DNA of 64,000 bases from Gimesia chilikensis (GCF_008329715.1 NZ_VTSR01000005.1:642512-706511), one strand, 5' to 3'. Shown: positions 47,537 through 59,479, numbered from the stretch's first letter. Notes: generated by a model from the letters alone, not told the origin. Made by a program: numbers and translations.

Positions 47537-47951
47537 AATATTATGTCTCCCTAAAAATGGTTACTGTGTAGTGGGTCTACACGTTTAAAATTGTCTTTGT
47601 AAATTTTATCCGTGACATGGAGTTGCTCATTGGTTTGGGCACGTTAGGTGGCGCGTACGACAGATGCGAACCTGTCGCGTTGTCAGTGGTGGCTGGTAAT
47701 CTTTGTTTTGTTTGGACCTCCGTCTGGACAATAATATTGGTGAGAAGTAAATTGAATTCTTAATGACAGACTCTCAGGCATCCTCATTACGTTTATTGCA
47801 TTAGCTATCTCTGTATTTAAAACAACCGAGGGGGAGGGGGGGAGGGCCGGTGCCCGACCAGACCCACCTCCCCAATACACCGGGGCGAATTGACGTAAAC
47901 CATTACGCACAAAACGATTAGCAACCTCAGGGATTTTAATATTATTGATGC
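47537..47951. other. Non-coding region with GTGTAG palindrome and G-rich run
   Basis: Copy H of the palindrome (GTGTAG..CTACAC, 47566-47582, followed by GTTTAAA) lies just upstream of the DUF3102-like gene. At 47830-47846 a G5-A-G7-A-G3 run could form a quadruplex on the plus strand. No gene is supported in the stretch. Confidence 0.55.
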
Positions 47952-49361
47952 TTAAAATACTCTTTTTATGACTGGTTTGTATTGAAGAAATTTGTAGTAC
48001 ATGTCACTCATTGTTGCTTCTGCAAAGTCAACATCAGACAACTTGCAAACAATAGAATCATGGATTCCTAATGCCGGTTTAGCCGATCTAGCAAAGGCTT
48101 CAAGGATGTGAAGCATGATCCGACCGTCTTCCGTCATTAGGTCAATTCCACACCCAGTGAAGAAACGGTCTGCCAAGTCGGCATGGACTGCCATAAGTCT
48201 GTTTACAAGCTCTGGTGCTCGTAGTTTTTCAATTTTAAAAACCACTTCATGCAGGAAGTCATGTTCAGGATGTTCTGTTAGTAACTTACTAATTGCAGAG
48301 TGGGCTTTGGGACGGCTGGTAACGTTCCAGCAAATGTTAGTGGCCCTCTTTATAAAATCTCGTACGGTCGCCCGGCCTGTCTCTTCAAAGTTCTTAAGTC
48401 CATAAAACCTAGGCATCACTTTCTCAGGGTGGTACACATCGCCTTTGGGATCGATACGTTTCAAATGGTATAGCATTCGGGTAGCCATACCTGAGAAATC
48501 TAGTTCAGCGACAGACTCGCCATCAATCAGCATCGTGCGACGAGTTGACTTTGACAGGTTTTGACCACTGATTTCGCCCCAAGAATAAAGCCTTGCAGCT
48601 CGAAAAAAATGTCCTAAATGTATTTGCCGAACACAAGGGTTTGGCTGGAACACAAACTCGCGACCAGATTCGGGATCAATAGCAAATGCCTGCCAAGAAT
48701 GCTGAAGATTAGAACGATTGATGTATTCAATACGGTCTTCCATAGCTCGCCAGAACTCTAGACCATTTTTGATAGCCTGTGGGTCAGGCCTGCCATCAGA
48801 TCCAAGCTGTGCTCGATTTTCGATTGTAGACAAGAACTGAAGAGGCTGCTTTTGCCTATCCACTGGAAGAAGCTTACCAGTGCTGAGGTCAATCTTTCCG
48901 GTATGTAAATAAATTAGTGCAAGTGGCTTTGGGTTGTGTGGTCTCTCGCTGTTTCTTACAAGGTCGAGTTTGAGTAACAAACGAAGTTCCCATTCTTGCC
49001 GGAGCTCAAGTAACTCACTTGTTGCACAGTAACGGGTCCGCCTACCTGCTTCCTCACTGCCCAAACAGTCTTTAGCCAAACCTGCATTAACAATCTTATC
49101 CCACACCGCAATTCGTAGGCGTACTCCAGGTTGGTCCTTCCGTCGTGTGTCACTCACAACCTTTCCGGTCAGCCCAGTTAAAATAAGTTGGTGGATAGCT
49201 TGTGTGGCAATCTCATTTTTCTGTGCGATCTTATAGCCCGTATTACCCAAGCGAGGTAGAACAAACTCATCCATAAAACACGTAAACTCCGGTGGAATTT
49301 CATGCAAGTGATACGGTACGCTTGGTAGATCACGTAGGTGATAGTTATTACCTTTGGCCAT
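47952..49361 (-). CDS. Family-A-polymerase-like palm protein of the island
   Basis: 469 residues. The C-terminal 200 residues carry palm-type motifs: A, ELDFSGMATRMLYHL (Asp288), like the DYSxxELR of DNA polymerase I; B, RDFIKRATNICWN (Arg334, Lys338), like the RxxxK O-helix; C, LGIHDSIVCKL (His434-Asp435-Ser436), like HDE of polymerase I or HDS of single-subunit RNA polymerase. No exonuclease or thumb is recognisable. The N-terminal 250 residues are unknown. ATG 49361 has AAAGGGAA upstream. It may replicate or prime the island. Confidence 0.6.
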   Translation of the reverse strand: MAKGNNYHLRDLPSVPYHLHEIPPEFTCFMDEFVLPRLGNTGYKIAQKNEIATQAIHQLILTGLTGKVVSDTRRKDQPGVRLRIAVWDKIVNAGLAKDCLGSEEAGRRTRYCATSELLELRQEWELRLLLKLDLVRNSERPHNPKPLALIYLHTGKIDLSTGKLLPVDRQKQPLQFLSTIENRAQLGSDGRPDPQAIKNGLEFWRAMEDRIEYINRSNLQHSWQAFAIDPESGREFVFQPNPCVRQIHLGHFFRAARLYSWGEISGQNLSKSTRRTMLIDGESVAELDFSGMATRMLYHLKRIDPKGDVYHPEKVMPRFYGLKNFEETGRATVRDFIKRATNICWNVTSRPKAHSAISKLLTEHPEHDFLHEVVFKIEKLRAPELVNRLMAVHADLADRFFTGCGIDLMTEDGRIMLHILEAFARSAKPALGIHDSIVCKLSDVDFAEATMSDMYYKFLQYKPVIKRVF

Positions 49362-49496
49362 AGCGGTTTCCCTTTCCCAGCTCCCTGTCGTAAAAATGGG
49401 GCAGGCGCCAGGGATAACCGCTTTTCGATCCGTCGACCTAGCCCCACATACTTAATTCGTATTTTCATAGACCTTCGTTAGACATATGGGCCTATG

Positions 49497-49520
49497 AGGG
49501 TAAACCGGTTACAACATGCT
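49497..49520. other. attR: element arm plus CT core
   Basis: Arm AGGGTAAACCGGTTACAAC (49497-49515), ATG, core CT (49519-49520), then comM codons continue with AATGATCGG. The arm is the exact reverse complement of that at attL. Confidence 0.88.
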
Positions 49521-50400
49521 AATGATCGGTTCACCCGGGACCGGTAAGACACTGCTCGCATCGCGGATCAGTACGATTCTGCCGCGACTGTCCCAGGAGG
49601 AAAGTCTGGAAACGACGCGGATCTACAGCGCGATGGGGCGTCTCTCGCGAGACCAGTCGCTGGTGATGTTACGCCAGTTTCGCACTCCCCACCACACCAT
49701 CAGCGAAGCGGGTCTGGTGGGAGGGGGTTCCACTCCCGCACCGGGTGAAATCAGCCTGGCGCATAACGGCTTGCTGTTTCTGGACGAGTTGCCCGAGTTC
49801 AATCGCCGCACCCTGGAAGTGTTACGTCAGCCTCTGGAGGGTGGGGAAGTCACTATCTCCCGTGCGATCGGCAGCGTTACATTTCCTGCAAACGTGATGC
49901 TGATCTCTGCGATGAATCCCTGCCCCTGTGGCTACCTGTCTGATCCGAGACGAAAATGTTCCTGCAATCCGATGCAGATCGAACGCTATCTTTCCAAAAT
50001 CAGTGGACCGCTGCTGGACCGGATCGATATTCACATCGAAGTTCCCCCGGTCCCCTTTCGCGAACTTTCCAACCAGACTTCTGGCACCAACAGTCAGACC
50101 ATGCGCGAGCAGGTGTCGGCGGCCCGCGAGATTCAGGCGCGCCGCTTCGCAAATGAAAAGACGTCGCATAACGGCCGGATGACGCCCCGCCAGTTGAGGA
50201 AATTTAGCCAGCTGGCCTCGGATGCTGAGGGCCTGTTGAAAACCGCGATGGAGGAGATGGGCCTGTCTGCCCGGGCACACGATAAGATTTTACGCATCAG
50301 TCGCACGATTGCGGATCTCGACCAGAGCGATCAGATTACCGCAGCCCATGTCAGCGAAGCCATCAACTACCGTACTCTGGATCGTCAGTTCTGGTCATGA
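49516..50400 (+). pseudogene. comM: comM (YifB Mg-chelatase-like ATPase), 3' part
   Basis: Encodes MLMIGSPGTGKT onward: Walker A, Walker B LLFLDELPEF, the MNPCPCGYLSDPRRKCSC metal-type motif and LDRIDIHIEVPP, to the normal family C-terminus. The host part begins at 49521; the ATG at 49516 is supplied by the att arm. A shortened AAA+ fragment could be made from it, but no ribosome site is well placed (GAGGG is 16 bases off). It ends three bases before the convergent amt-kinase gene. Confidence 0.93.
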
Positions 50401-50403
50401 AAC

Positions 50404-53370
50404 TCAGTCTGCCTGTTCTGAAGCCTGCGGCTCTGCCAGATGCGAGATGGTCTCCAGCAGCTTCTGTTTATTGACGGGCTTAGTTGCATAGGCATCACAG
50501 CCTGCGTTCAGGCATTTTTCCATATCGTTTTTCATCGCATGGGCCGTCAGTGCAATAATCGGACGCTTATAGCCTGCCTCTCTGAGTTTGCGGGTGGCCG
50601 TGTAACCATCCATGACCGGCATCTGCATATCCATCAGCACGAAATCATAGGGGTTCCCAGCTTCCTGGGCAGCCAGTGCCTGTTCGGAACCAAGCTTTCC
50701 ATTATCTGCCAGTTCGACTTCCATGCCCTCTTTCTTCAGCAGAAACGAGATCAGTCGCTGATTGTCGAGGCCGTCTTCCACGATCAGTACACGCCGGTAG
50801 GAAACACTACGACCAGACTCAACTTGATGTTCCTGGTTCTGTTCCTCTGCGGCTTTGCGGAAGGAACTTTCATCCAGGTGCAATAGTCGCACTCCTTCGA
50901 GAGAGCCGGTATTGACGGTGATGGTGAAGGTACTTCCCACGCCTACTTTACTCGAGACCTGAATCTGTCCGCCCAGCATTTCGACCAGGCGTTTGGAAAT
51001 CGCCAGCCCCAGACCGGTGCCGCCATATTTCCGGGTCGTTGAGCTGTCGGCCTGTGTGAATGGTTGATAAATCTGGGAGAGTGCCGCTTCCGAGATGCCG
51101 ATGCCTGAATCAATCACGTCGAATCGGAGTTGCGCACAGGAGTCTTCCAGGTTGATGGTCTGGATGCGGAGTTTTACGTAACCGGTCTCGGTGAATTTGA
51201 TCGCATTTCCCAGCAGATTGATCAGCACCTGACGCAGTCGTGTCGGATCGGTGACGATTGTTTCCGGAATCGGATTCTCAAATTCAATCTTCAATTTGAG
51301 CTGCTTCAAGTCTGCTTTGACCTGCATCAGAGCGGCGATGTCCCGCACGATCTCTTGTGTATCGACCCGGACCTGCTCGAGTTCGATCTTGCGAGCTTCG
51401 ATCTTAGACAGGTCCAGAATGTCATTGATCACGCCGATCAGATACTCGCCATTGCGTTTGACAATGTGAGCTGCCTCAATGTCTTCTTTCTCTTTCAGAT
51501 TACCCAGCAGGATATCAGTGAAACCCAGAATGGCTGTCATCGGTGTGCGGATTTCATGACTCATATTAGCCAGGAATTCACTCTTGGCATCGCTGGCAGC
51601 CTCGGCCCGTTTCCGTGCTTCGTTCAATGAGCGTTCGTATTCTTTGCGTTCGCTGATGTCCTGGATAATTCCGGTGAAGATTTCCCGGTCTGCCAGCACA
51701 ACCGAACTCACAGCCAGTTCGGCGGGGAACGTTGATCCATCCTGTCGCTGGGCCACGATTTCCTGCCGCGAACCGATCGCGCGGACCAGTTGCGGGTTCA
51801 AGTCTCCTTCGGAGTATTTGTGCTGCAGATTCTGGTGCAGGGGTGGAATCAACAGGTTGATGTTCTGCCCGATCACCTCGTGATTCAGATAGCCAAACAG
51901 GTGCTCCGCTCCCAGGTTGAATTCTTCGATTCTGCCTTCCAGGTTGATGGTGATGATGGCATCCATCACGTTGTCCATGATCGAGCGGTAACGCAGCTCT
52001 CGGTCTTTGACATCCGATAACAGGACTTCCTGGGCGTCCAGCACACGGTTGTATTGATATCCCACAATCCCGGCTTCGGTAAAATCGTCGACCTCGGCCC
52101 GAGAGGAACTGTCCCCCTTTTCGTGGGCAATCATGGTTTCCAGCAGACTGTGCAGTTCGGTAGAAGCACCATGTTCGGCCACATTGAGACCAATTTTTTC
52201 GTCACCCGCGGAAACCCGGATCGGCAGGAAACGATTCAGCGTCCACATACAAGCCCAGATAAAACCAAAGCTCCAGACGAAGCAGACAGCCGCCCCCAGG
52301 GCTTGAATCCCCAAGAGGTGCATGCGTGTGATACCGTGCGGTACGTGCTCCATTTCAGCAAAGAGGGCGACAGCCAGGGTCCCCCAGACGCCCGCGAATC
52401 CATGCACGGGAATCGCTCCCACGACATCATCGACTTGCATGCATTTTTCGAGCAGATACGTTGCTCCCAGCATGACCGCGCCGGCGACCATGCCAATCAG
52501 AATCGCGCTGGGATAGGAAATAACGTTGCAGCCCGCCGTCACAGCCACCAGCCCTGCCAGTGATCCGTTGAAGATATTTTCTACCGAAATCTGCTTAGAC
52601 GAAAACATTTCCCAGAGGAGTGCAAAGACGCCCCCCGCGATCCCGGCCAGAATCGTATTTAATATGATAGAGGGAACCTGTCCGTTTAATGCCAGCGTGC
52701 TCCCGCCGTTAAAACCAAACCAGCCAAACCACAGAATCAAAAATCCGAGCGCCGCCAGGGGCAGGTTACTCGCTGAGAAGCGAGATTTGTCAGCGCCCGC
52801 GCCAAAGCGTCCCGTGCGTGGTCCCAGAATCAAAACTGCTGCCAGCGCAGACCAGGCTCCGACGGAATGCACGACACTGGAACCGGCAAAATCCATAAAG
52901 CCCAGCTTTCCCAGCCAGCCTGCCGGGGCACCTGCGGCATCCCGGGCCCAGGCCCAGTGACCGAACACAGGATAGGCAACCGCACCAATGGCACAAGCCA
53001 GGATCACATAGGAGCGAAACCGCATCCGCTCTGCGACCGCGCCCGAAGAGATCGTCATCGCGGTACTGCAGAACACAAGCTGGAACAGAAAGACGACGGT
53101 GGCCCAGTGAGTGGTGCTGTTGTCAGCAAAGGCGAAACCGGTCGTTCCGATCAGCCCCAGAAAAGACTCACCAAACATGAGTCCGTAACCGAAGAGCCAG
53201 AACAGCAATGATCCGATAAAGAAATCGACGACATTCTTGGTCGCGACATTAATGCTGTTTTTCGAGCGTGACAGTCCTGATTCCAGGCAACAGAAGCCTG
53301 CCTGCATCAGAAAAACCAGACTAGTACAGATTAATACCCAGATCGTATTCGTGGTTAACTCGTAAGACAT
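50404..53370 (-). CDS. Ammonium transporter fused to PAS, histidine kinase and receiver
   Basis: 988 residues. Residues 1-about 400 form an Amt channel ([62 protein letters not shown]). A PAS domain lies at about 450-570, HisKA with [12 protein letters not shown] (His605), HATPase with [15 protein letters not shown] and [18 protein letters not shown], and a C-terminal receiver (Asp914 in [12 protein letters not shown]). Amt-sensor kinase fusions are known from anammox planctomycetes, where ammonium binding is sensed. The response is probably nitrogen control. Confidence 0.93.
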   Translation of the reverse strand: MSYELTTNTIWVLICTSLVFLMQAGFCCLESGLSRSKNSINVATKNVVDFFIGSLLFWLFGYGLMFGESFLGLIGTTGFAFADNSTTHWATVVFLFQLVFCSTAMTISSGAVAERMRFRSYVILACAIGAVAYPVFGHWAWARDAAGAPAGWLGKLGFMDFAGSSVVHSVGAWSALAAVLILGPRTGRFGAGADKSRFSASNLPLAALGFLILWFGWFGFNGGSTLALNGQVPSIILNTILAGIAGGVFALLWEMFSSKQISVENIFNGSLAGLVAVTAGCNVISYPSAILIGMVAGAVMLGATYLLEKCMQVDDVVGAIPVHGFAGVWGTLAVALFAEMEHVPHGITRMHLLGIQALGAAVCFVWSFGFIWACMWTLNRFLPIRVSAGDEKIGLNVAEHGASTELHSLLETMIAHEKGDSSSRAEVDDFTEAGIVGYQYNRVLDAQEVLLSDVKDRELRYRSIMDNVMDAIITINLEGRIEEFNLGAEHLFGYLNHEVIGQNINLLIPPLHQNLQHKYSEGDLNPQLVRAIGSRQEIVAQRQDGSTFPAELAVSSVVLADREIFTGIIQDISERKEYERSLNEARKRAEAASDAKSEFLANMSHEIRTPMTAILGFTDILLGNLKEKEDIEAAHIVKRNGEYLIGVINDILDLSKIEARKIELEQVRVDTQEIVRDIAALMQVKADLKQLKLKIEFENPIPETIVTDPTRLRQVLINLLGNAIKFTETGYVKLRIQTINLEDSCAQLRFDVIDSGIGISEAALSQIYQPFTQADSSTTRKYGGTGLGLAISKRLVEMLGGQIQVSSKVGVGSTFTITVNTGSLEGVRLLHLDESSFRKAAEEQNQEHQVESGRSVSYRRVLIVEDGLDNQRLISFLLKKEGMEVELADNGKLGSEQALAAQEAGNPYDFVLMDMQMPVMDGYTATRKLREAGYKRPIIALTAHAMKNDMEKCLNAGCDAYATKPVNKQKLLETISHLAEPQASEQAD

Positions 53371-53654
53371 TGAATGAGGGGGCCTTCAAGTCATGCAACC
53401 ACAATCATTTCGAAGCACAAAATGATTGTCATATGAGGGAAATAGAATTGTTAAAATCTAGATCCACTTCAGAGACAGTCAAAAGAATTCTGAGTGGAAC
53501 ACCTCATATTTCGACCCGGCAGTCCGATTTGTCAGACATCTGCGTTCAATCCAGACAATCGCACTCTTCGCCCCAGGCAGAACACCCCGTACAACCGGAA
53601 AGAAATCATTCGCGAAAAGTCGCTGCGGAAAGCATCCTGCCAACATGTTCCGGA

Positions 53655-54743
53655 TCAGTGTGCTTCACCGCTGGCTGCAGCAACCGCTTCAAGCGAGAGC
53701 GGGTTCGGCTCTTCGACCGGCGGAAAGCAACCCGGCGCATTATTTTGATACCATTGCTCCAGAACGTTCAGCCATTGGTCTGAAGTTTTGACGGCGATAA
53801 ACGCATCGCGAACTGCTTTGCGCTGCGGATGCAACTCTGAATAGAAGATGCCAAACTTGCGCATCGTGTTGCAGACTTTTTTCTCGCCGTAAAATTCACG
53901 AGCGAGTTCAAAATGCTCTGCGATCACGGTCCTTTGTTCATGGACATCAGGAGGCGTAATCGATTCCCCCCGCAACAGGCGTTCGGTCTGTTGAAAGATC
54001 CAGGGATTCCCGATAGCACCCCGGGCAATCGAAACGCCGTCCACTCCAGTCACACGAAGCATGTCCAGGCAGGCTTGGGGAGAGAAGAGGTCGCCACTCC
54101 CCACCACAATTCTGTCGCCCGCCTGTTGCTTGACCTGTCTGAGAAATTCCCACTTGCTGGAGCCGACATATTTTTGTTCGACCGTGCGGCCATGCACGGT
54201 GATCGCCGCCAGTCCCCGCGCGTAAGCACCTTCAAAGATACGAAAGAAGTTTTCTTCCGATGCGGAACTGTCATCAATGCCGCGCCGCATTTTGAGTGTC
54301 ACCGGAATTGAGTCGGGAACCGTATCTCGGACCCGGGAAATAATCTCCAGCGCCACCTCAGGCTGTCCCAGATGATAGCCACCCCGACAGCGGCTCATAA
54401 CTTTTTTCACCGGGCAGCCAAAGTTGATATCAATCACATGAAAGCCGGCGTCAACGAGTTTCTGTGCCGCAGGCCCGAACTCTTCCGGCTCGGAGCCCAT
54501 CAACTGTCCGCCCACCGGATATTCATCCGGATGACAGTACATCATCGAGAGCTGCTTCCCCTGACGTGTCTGATTAATCAAACGGTCAATCATCACTTCA
54601 CAGAGTGTATAAGCCGCCCCCAGTCGCGCTGCAATCACCCGCATCGGATAATCGCTGTAGCCACTCAATGCCGCCTGACACAGGGGAGATTTGAGCTGGT
54701 AAGGCCCCAGGCTGACCGGTTTTATTTTCATTTCAGACGTCAT
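53655..54743 (-). CDS. tRNA-dihydrouridine synthase
   Basis: 362 residues. FMN-barrel motifs are intact: QAALSGYSDYPMRVIAAR, the catalytic Cys in DINFGCPVKKV, LKMRRGIDDS, ITVHGRTVEQKY, VVGSGDLF and GAIGNPWIFQ. It reduces uridines in tRNA D-loops with NADPH. DusB-type by overall pattern, though the exact paralogue is not certain. Start 54743 (54731 is also possible). It lies 28 bases after the start of the thiamine-fusion gene on the same strand, hence probably co-transcribed. Confidence 0.88.
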   Translation of the reverse strand: MTSEMKIKPVSLGPYQLKSPLCQAALSGYSDYPMRVIAARLGAAYTLCEVMIDRLINQTRQGKQLSMMYCHPDEYPVGGQLMGSEPEEFGPAAQKLVDAGFHVIDINFGCPVKKVMSRCRGGYHLGQPEVALEIISRVRDTVPDSIPVTLKMRRGIDDSSASEENFFRIFEGAYARGLAAITVHGRTVEQKYVGSSKWEFLRQVKQQAGDRIVVGSGDLFSPQACLDMLRVTGVDGVSIARGAIGNPWIFQQTERLLRGESITPPDVHEQRTVIAEHFELAREFYGEKKVCNTMRKFGIFYSELHPQRKAVRDAFIAVKTSDQWLNVLEQWYQNNAPGCFPPVEEPNPLSLEAVAAASGEAH

Positions 54744-54770
54744 CTTCAGCTTCGTACTTTCACAGAATAA

Positions 54771-56333
54771 TCAACGGGTAAACTGGTCTAATAAATCTCG
54801 CGTGATCTGCCCTGGCCGCTCATGCCCGCAGATCACACCACTGACGGCAACACGCGTCGCTCCCGCCTGCAGAACTTCCGGAAGGTTCTCTGCGTTGATG
54901 CCGCCGATCGCAAACCAGGGCAGGGTAATCTCGGCAGCAACCTGCTTTACGAAATCCAGTCCCGCATACTCTTCTTTGGCAAATTGTTTCGTAGCCGTGG
55001 GAAAGGTGGGGCCGACGCCGATGTAATCGGCTCCATCCAGTACGGCCTGTCGTGCCTGTTCGATATTATGCGTCGAGACGCCAATCAGCCGACGGGAGCC
55101 GACGATCTGTCTGACTTCACGCACCGGCAGTTCGTCCTGTCCCACATGCACGCCATCAGCGTCTATCGCTACCGCAAGATCCGGACGGTCATTCATGATC
55201 AAAATGGCTCCTGCTTCCCGCGTCCATTCCCGGGCCCGCCTGCCATGTTCGAGCAGTTGACGGTCTGACATTTCTTTTTCGCGGATCTGCACGATGCGGA
55301 CACCGACTGCAACTGCCTCACGAATTGCAGGTCCGCAACCATGATGACACATCGATTCTGTCGCCAGCAGATATAGCTGACAGTCCTCAAGCCGGTGCTG
55401 ACTTGAGACACAGGTCAGCACGCTCTTTTCCAGAGTATAAAGTGAGTACCGCATCTGTTTAAAGATAGCGGCTGCCTCTACAGAGATCAGCTTTCCGAAT
55501 TCTTCCAGTGTTCGCGCTGCTTCCTGCACCCGCTTGAGATTGGCCTGAACCAGATGTTCCAGAGAAGGGCGGTCAAACTCGGAAGTCGAGCTGATCGCGG
55601 TTCCCACATCGTTAAGCGTGTCGCGGCTGGCGATCAGGGAGTCCTGACCGATGAACTGCAAGGCTTCGGTCAATTGATGCCGGGTGGTTTTCAGTAATCG
55701 GGTCAGATGCGCATCGTCCAGCGTGAATCGCAGAAAGTCTTCGACCACCCGCAGTCCTTCCCGCAGACGATTCGCGGCGGCATCGATAGTGCGGAACGTA
55801 TTCGTCTGATCGCTGACTGTCGCGGGGACCGTGCGAAAAGCGAAATCGACATCGATCGGATCGCCTGCCTGCTGATGTTCGCCCTGAAATGAGGCTGCCA
55901 GCGAATCCGAGGAAATGGCTCCCTGATTCACCAGCCATTCCGTGTGAGGTCCTTCGGTCTTCAAGACGCCCCACAACAGATGCTCGCTGCCGATTTCGAC
56001 CGGCAGACTGGTCTGACTGGCCTGTTCCAGCGCTCGATTGAGAACGTCCTTTAACTGAGGAAATCGATACAGTGCCTGGGAGAGTTCCAGAGGAACTTCT
56101 GTCTCGAACAGATCGGATTCGGCCTCTGAGTCCGGCAGAGTCAGTTCAAACTCCTGTAATATCAGGCTTTGCACGATTCCATGCACCTGCAGAATCTCGG
56201 CAGCCCGGGACTCTTCTTGTGCCAGAGCCGCCAGCAGATGCCGGGGATTCGTTACCTGATCATTTGAATTATTCGCGATCAGTTCTGCCAGCGCCAGGGC
56301 ACGCTGTGCGCCGGCGGTTAGTAAATGTTGCAT
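54771..56333 (-). CDS. thiE: Clp_N-ThiD2-ThiE fusion: thiamine phosphate synthase
   Basis: 520 residues from ATG 56333 (a TTG frame extends to 56354). Residues 1-about 150 have two Clp-N-like repeats (NPRHLLAALAQEES, GSEHLLWGVLKTEG). About 175-310 resemble the ThiD2 domain (IDAAANRLREGLRVVEDFLRF, LKRVQEAARTLEEFGK). About 315-520 are ThiE: VQIREKEMSDRQLL, MNDRPDLAVAIDADGVHVGQ, GVGPTFPTATK and AIGGINAENL. ThiE joins the pyrimidine and thiazole phosphates of thiamine. A Clp-type adaptor domain on a thiamine enzyme is unusual, and clpC is the divergent neighbour. Confidence 0.82.
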   Translation of the reverse strand: MQHLLTAGAQRALALAELIANNSNDQVTNPRHLLAALAQEESRAAEILQVHGIVQSLILQEFELTLPDSEAESDLFETEVPLELSQALYRFPQLKDVLNRALEQASQTSLPVEIGSEHLLWGVLKTEGPHTEWLVNQGAISSDSLAASFQGEHQQAGDPIDVDFAFRTVPATVSDQTNTFRTIDAAANRLREGLRVVEDFLRFTLDDAHLTRLLKTTRHQLTEALQFIGQDSLIASRDTLNDVGTAISSTSEFDRPSLEHLVQANLKRVQEAARTLEEFGKLISVEAAAIFKQMRYSLYTLEKSVLTCVSSQHRLEDCQLYLLATESMCHHGCGPAIREAVAVGVRIVQIREKEMSDRQLLEHGRRAREWTREAGAILIMNDRPDLAVAIDADGVHVGQDELPVREVRQIVGSRRLIGVSTHNIEQARQAVLDGADYIGVGPTFPTATKQFAKEEYAGLDFVKQVAAEITLPWFAIGGINAENLPEVLQAGATRVAVSGVICGHERPGQITRDLLDQFTR

Positions 56334-56941
56334 CGGTCTCAGGTATTTTCTCAAAACGGGAGAGGTAAGTAGACTTCGAAAGACGTCCCGACAGGCAATC
56401 GTAACTTATTTAGCTTAACCGATTGAATGCTTATCTTGCTACATTTGGGTATGGGTACTAGAATTAACTTTACCGGGCCTGTCGAATTTGCGGATTTTGC
56501 AGGTTTCGTACGATGAAAAACTCCGTTAACCCTCATCAGGGAAGAGAGGGGGTATTTCCAATGTGACACCCGCTGAAAGTCGACGTGTTAAGATAGACAG
56601 CTTATTTTAGTAAGTTGTGATTATTCAGTTACTTCCTATGATGAACTGACAGTAGTTTGGGGAAATTCCTCGACGTTTTTTTGTGAGTGACGTATTATTC
56701 TCAGGGAACCATTCCTGAATCACTGTCAGCAACGAATCCATTCAGTGCGTTGTTTGTTGTTTAACGCCGTTCGGGTTAAATAAACAGCGTTTTTGAATTT
56801 TAAAAGACAAGAAACAATCGAATTAGCATTATAGTTTGGGAGAAATGCTCCCTGCGACTGAACCCACCGGTTTCCAGTCAGGGGAGTCAGTGTTCATCCA
56901 ACAGCGCCCGCAATGGTACTGGGCCATAGGAGAAACGAGTT
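56334..56941. promoter_or_regulatory. Divergent promoter region of thiE fusion and clpC
   Basis: About 600 bases with no supported gene. AT-rich blocks at about 56580-56840 would suit promoters; clpC has a long leader and an AGGAGAAACGAGTT ribosome site. I see no clear CIRCE element. A 98-codon frame at 56836 overlaps clpC in another frame and is not supported. Confidence 0.45.

Positions 56942-59479
<2,538 letters not shown>

Larger units (their letters stand above)
28782..49520. mobile_element. 20.7-kb serine-recombinase island in comM
   Basis: Boundaries are the CT cores at 28782-28783 and 49519-49520. The unit length is 20,737 bp when the core is counted once. Flanking DNA joins into intact comM; the ends carry matching inverted arms. 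Inside are a large serine recombinase and a resolvase-like recombinase at the left end, restriction genes, cargo of unknown function separated by repeats, and a DUF3102-like/polymerase-like pair at the right end. Base composition is visibly AT-richer than the host genes. No relaxase, conjugation or phage-structural genes are recognisable, so it is best called an integrative (possibly mobilisable) genomic island. Confidence 0.92.

Noticed and set aside
34883..47582. CRISPR array
   Set aside because: Repeat units are long, degenerate and 0.4-5 kb apart with genes between them; no short regular spacers and no cas genes.
35006..47582. GTGTAG palindromes as intrinsic terminators
   Set aside because: Stems are 6-9 bp and AT-containing, and they are followed by TTAAA rather than a T-tract; some stand just upstream of genes.
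49178..49468. 96-codon minus-strand frame near attR
   Set aside because: Overlaps the start of the polymerase-like gene in another frame and has no family match; only its first 30 codons lie outside that gene.
28782..49520. Prophage or conjugative element
   Set aside because: No capsid, portal, terminase, relaxase or type IV secretion genes are recognisable in the insert.
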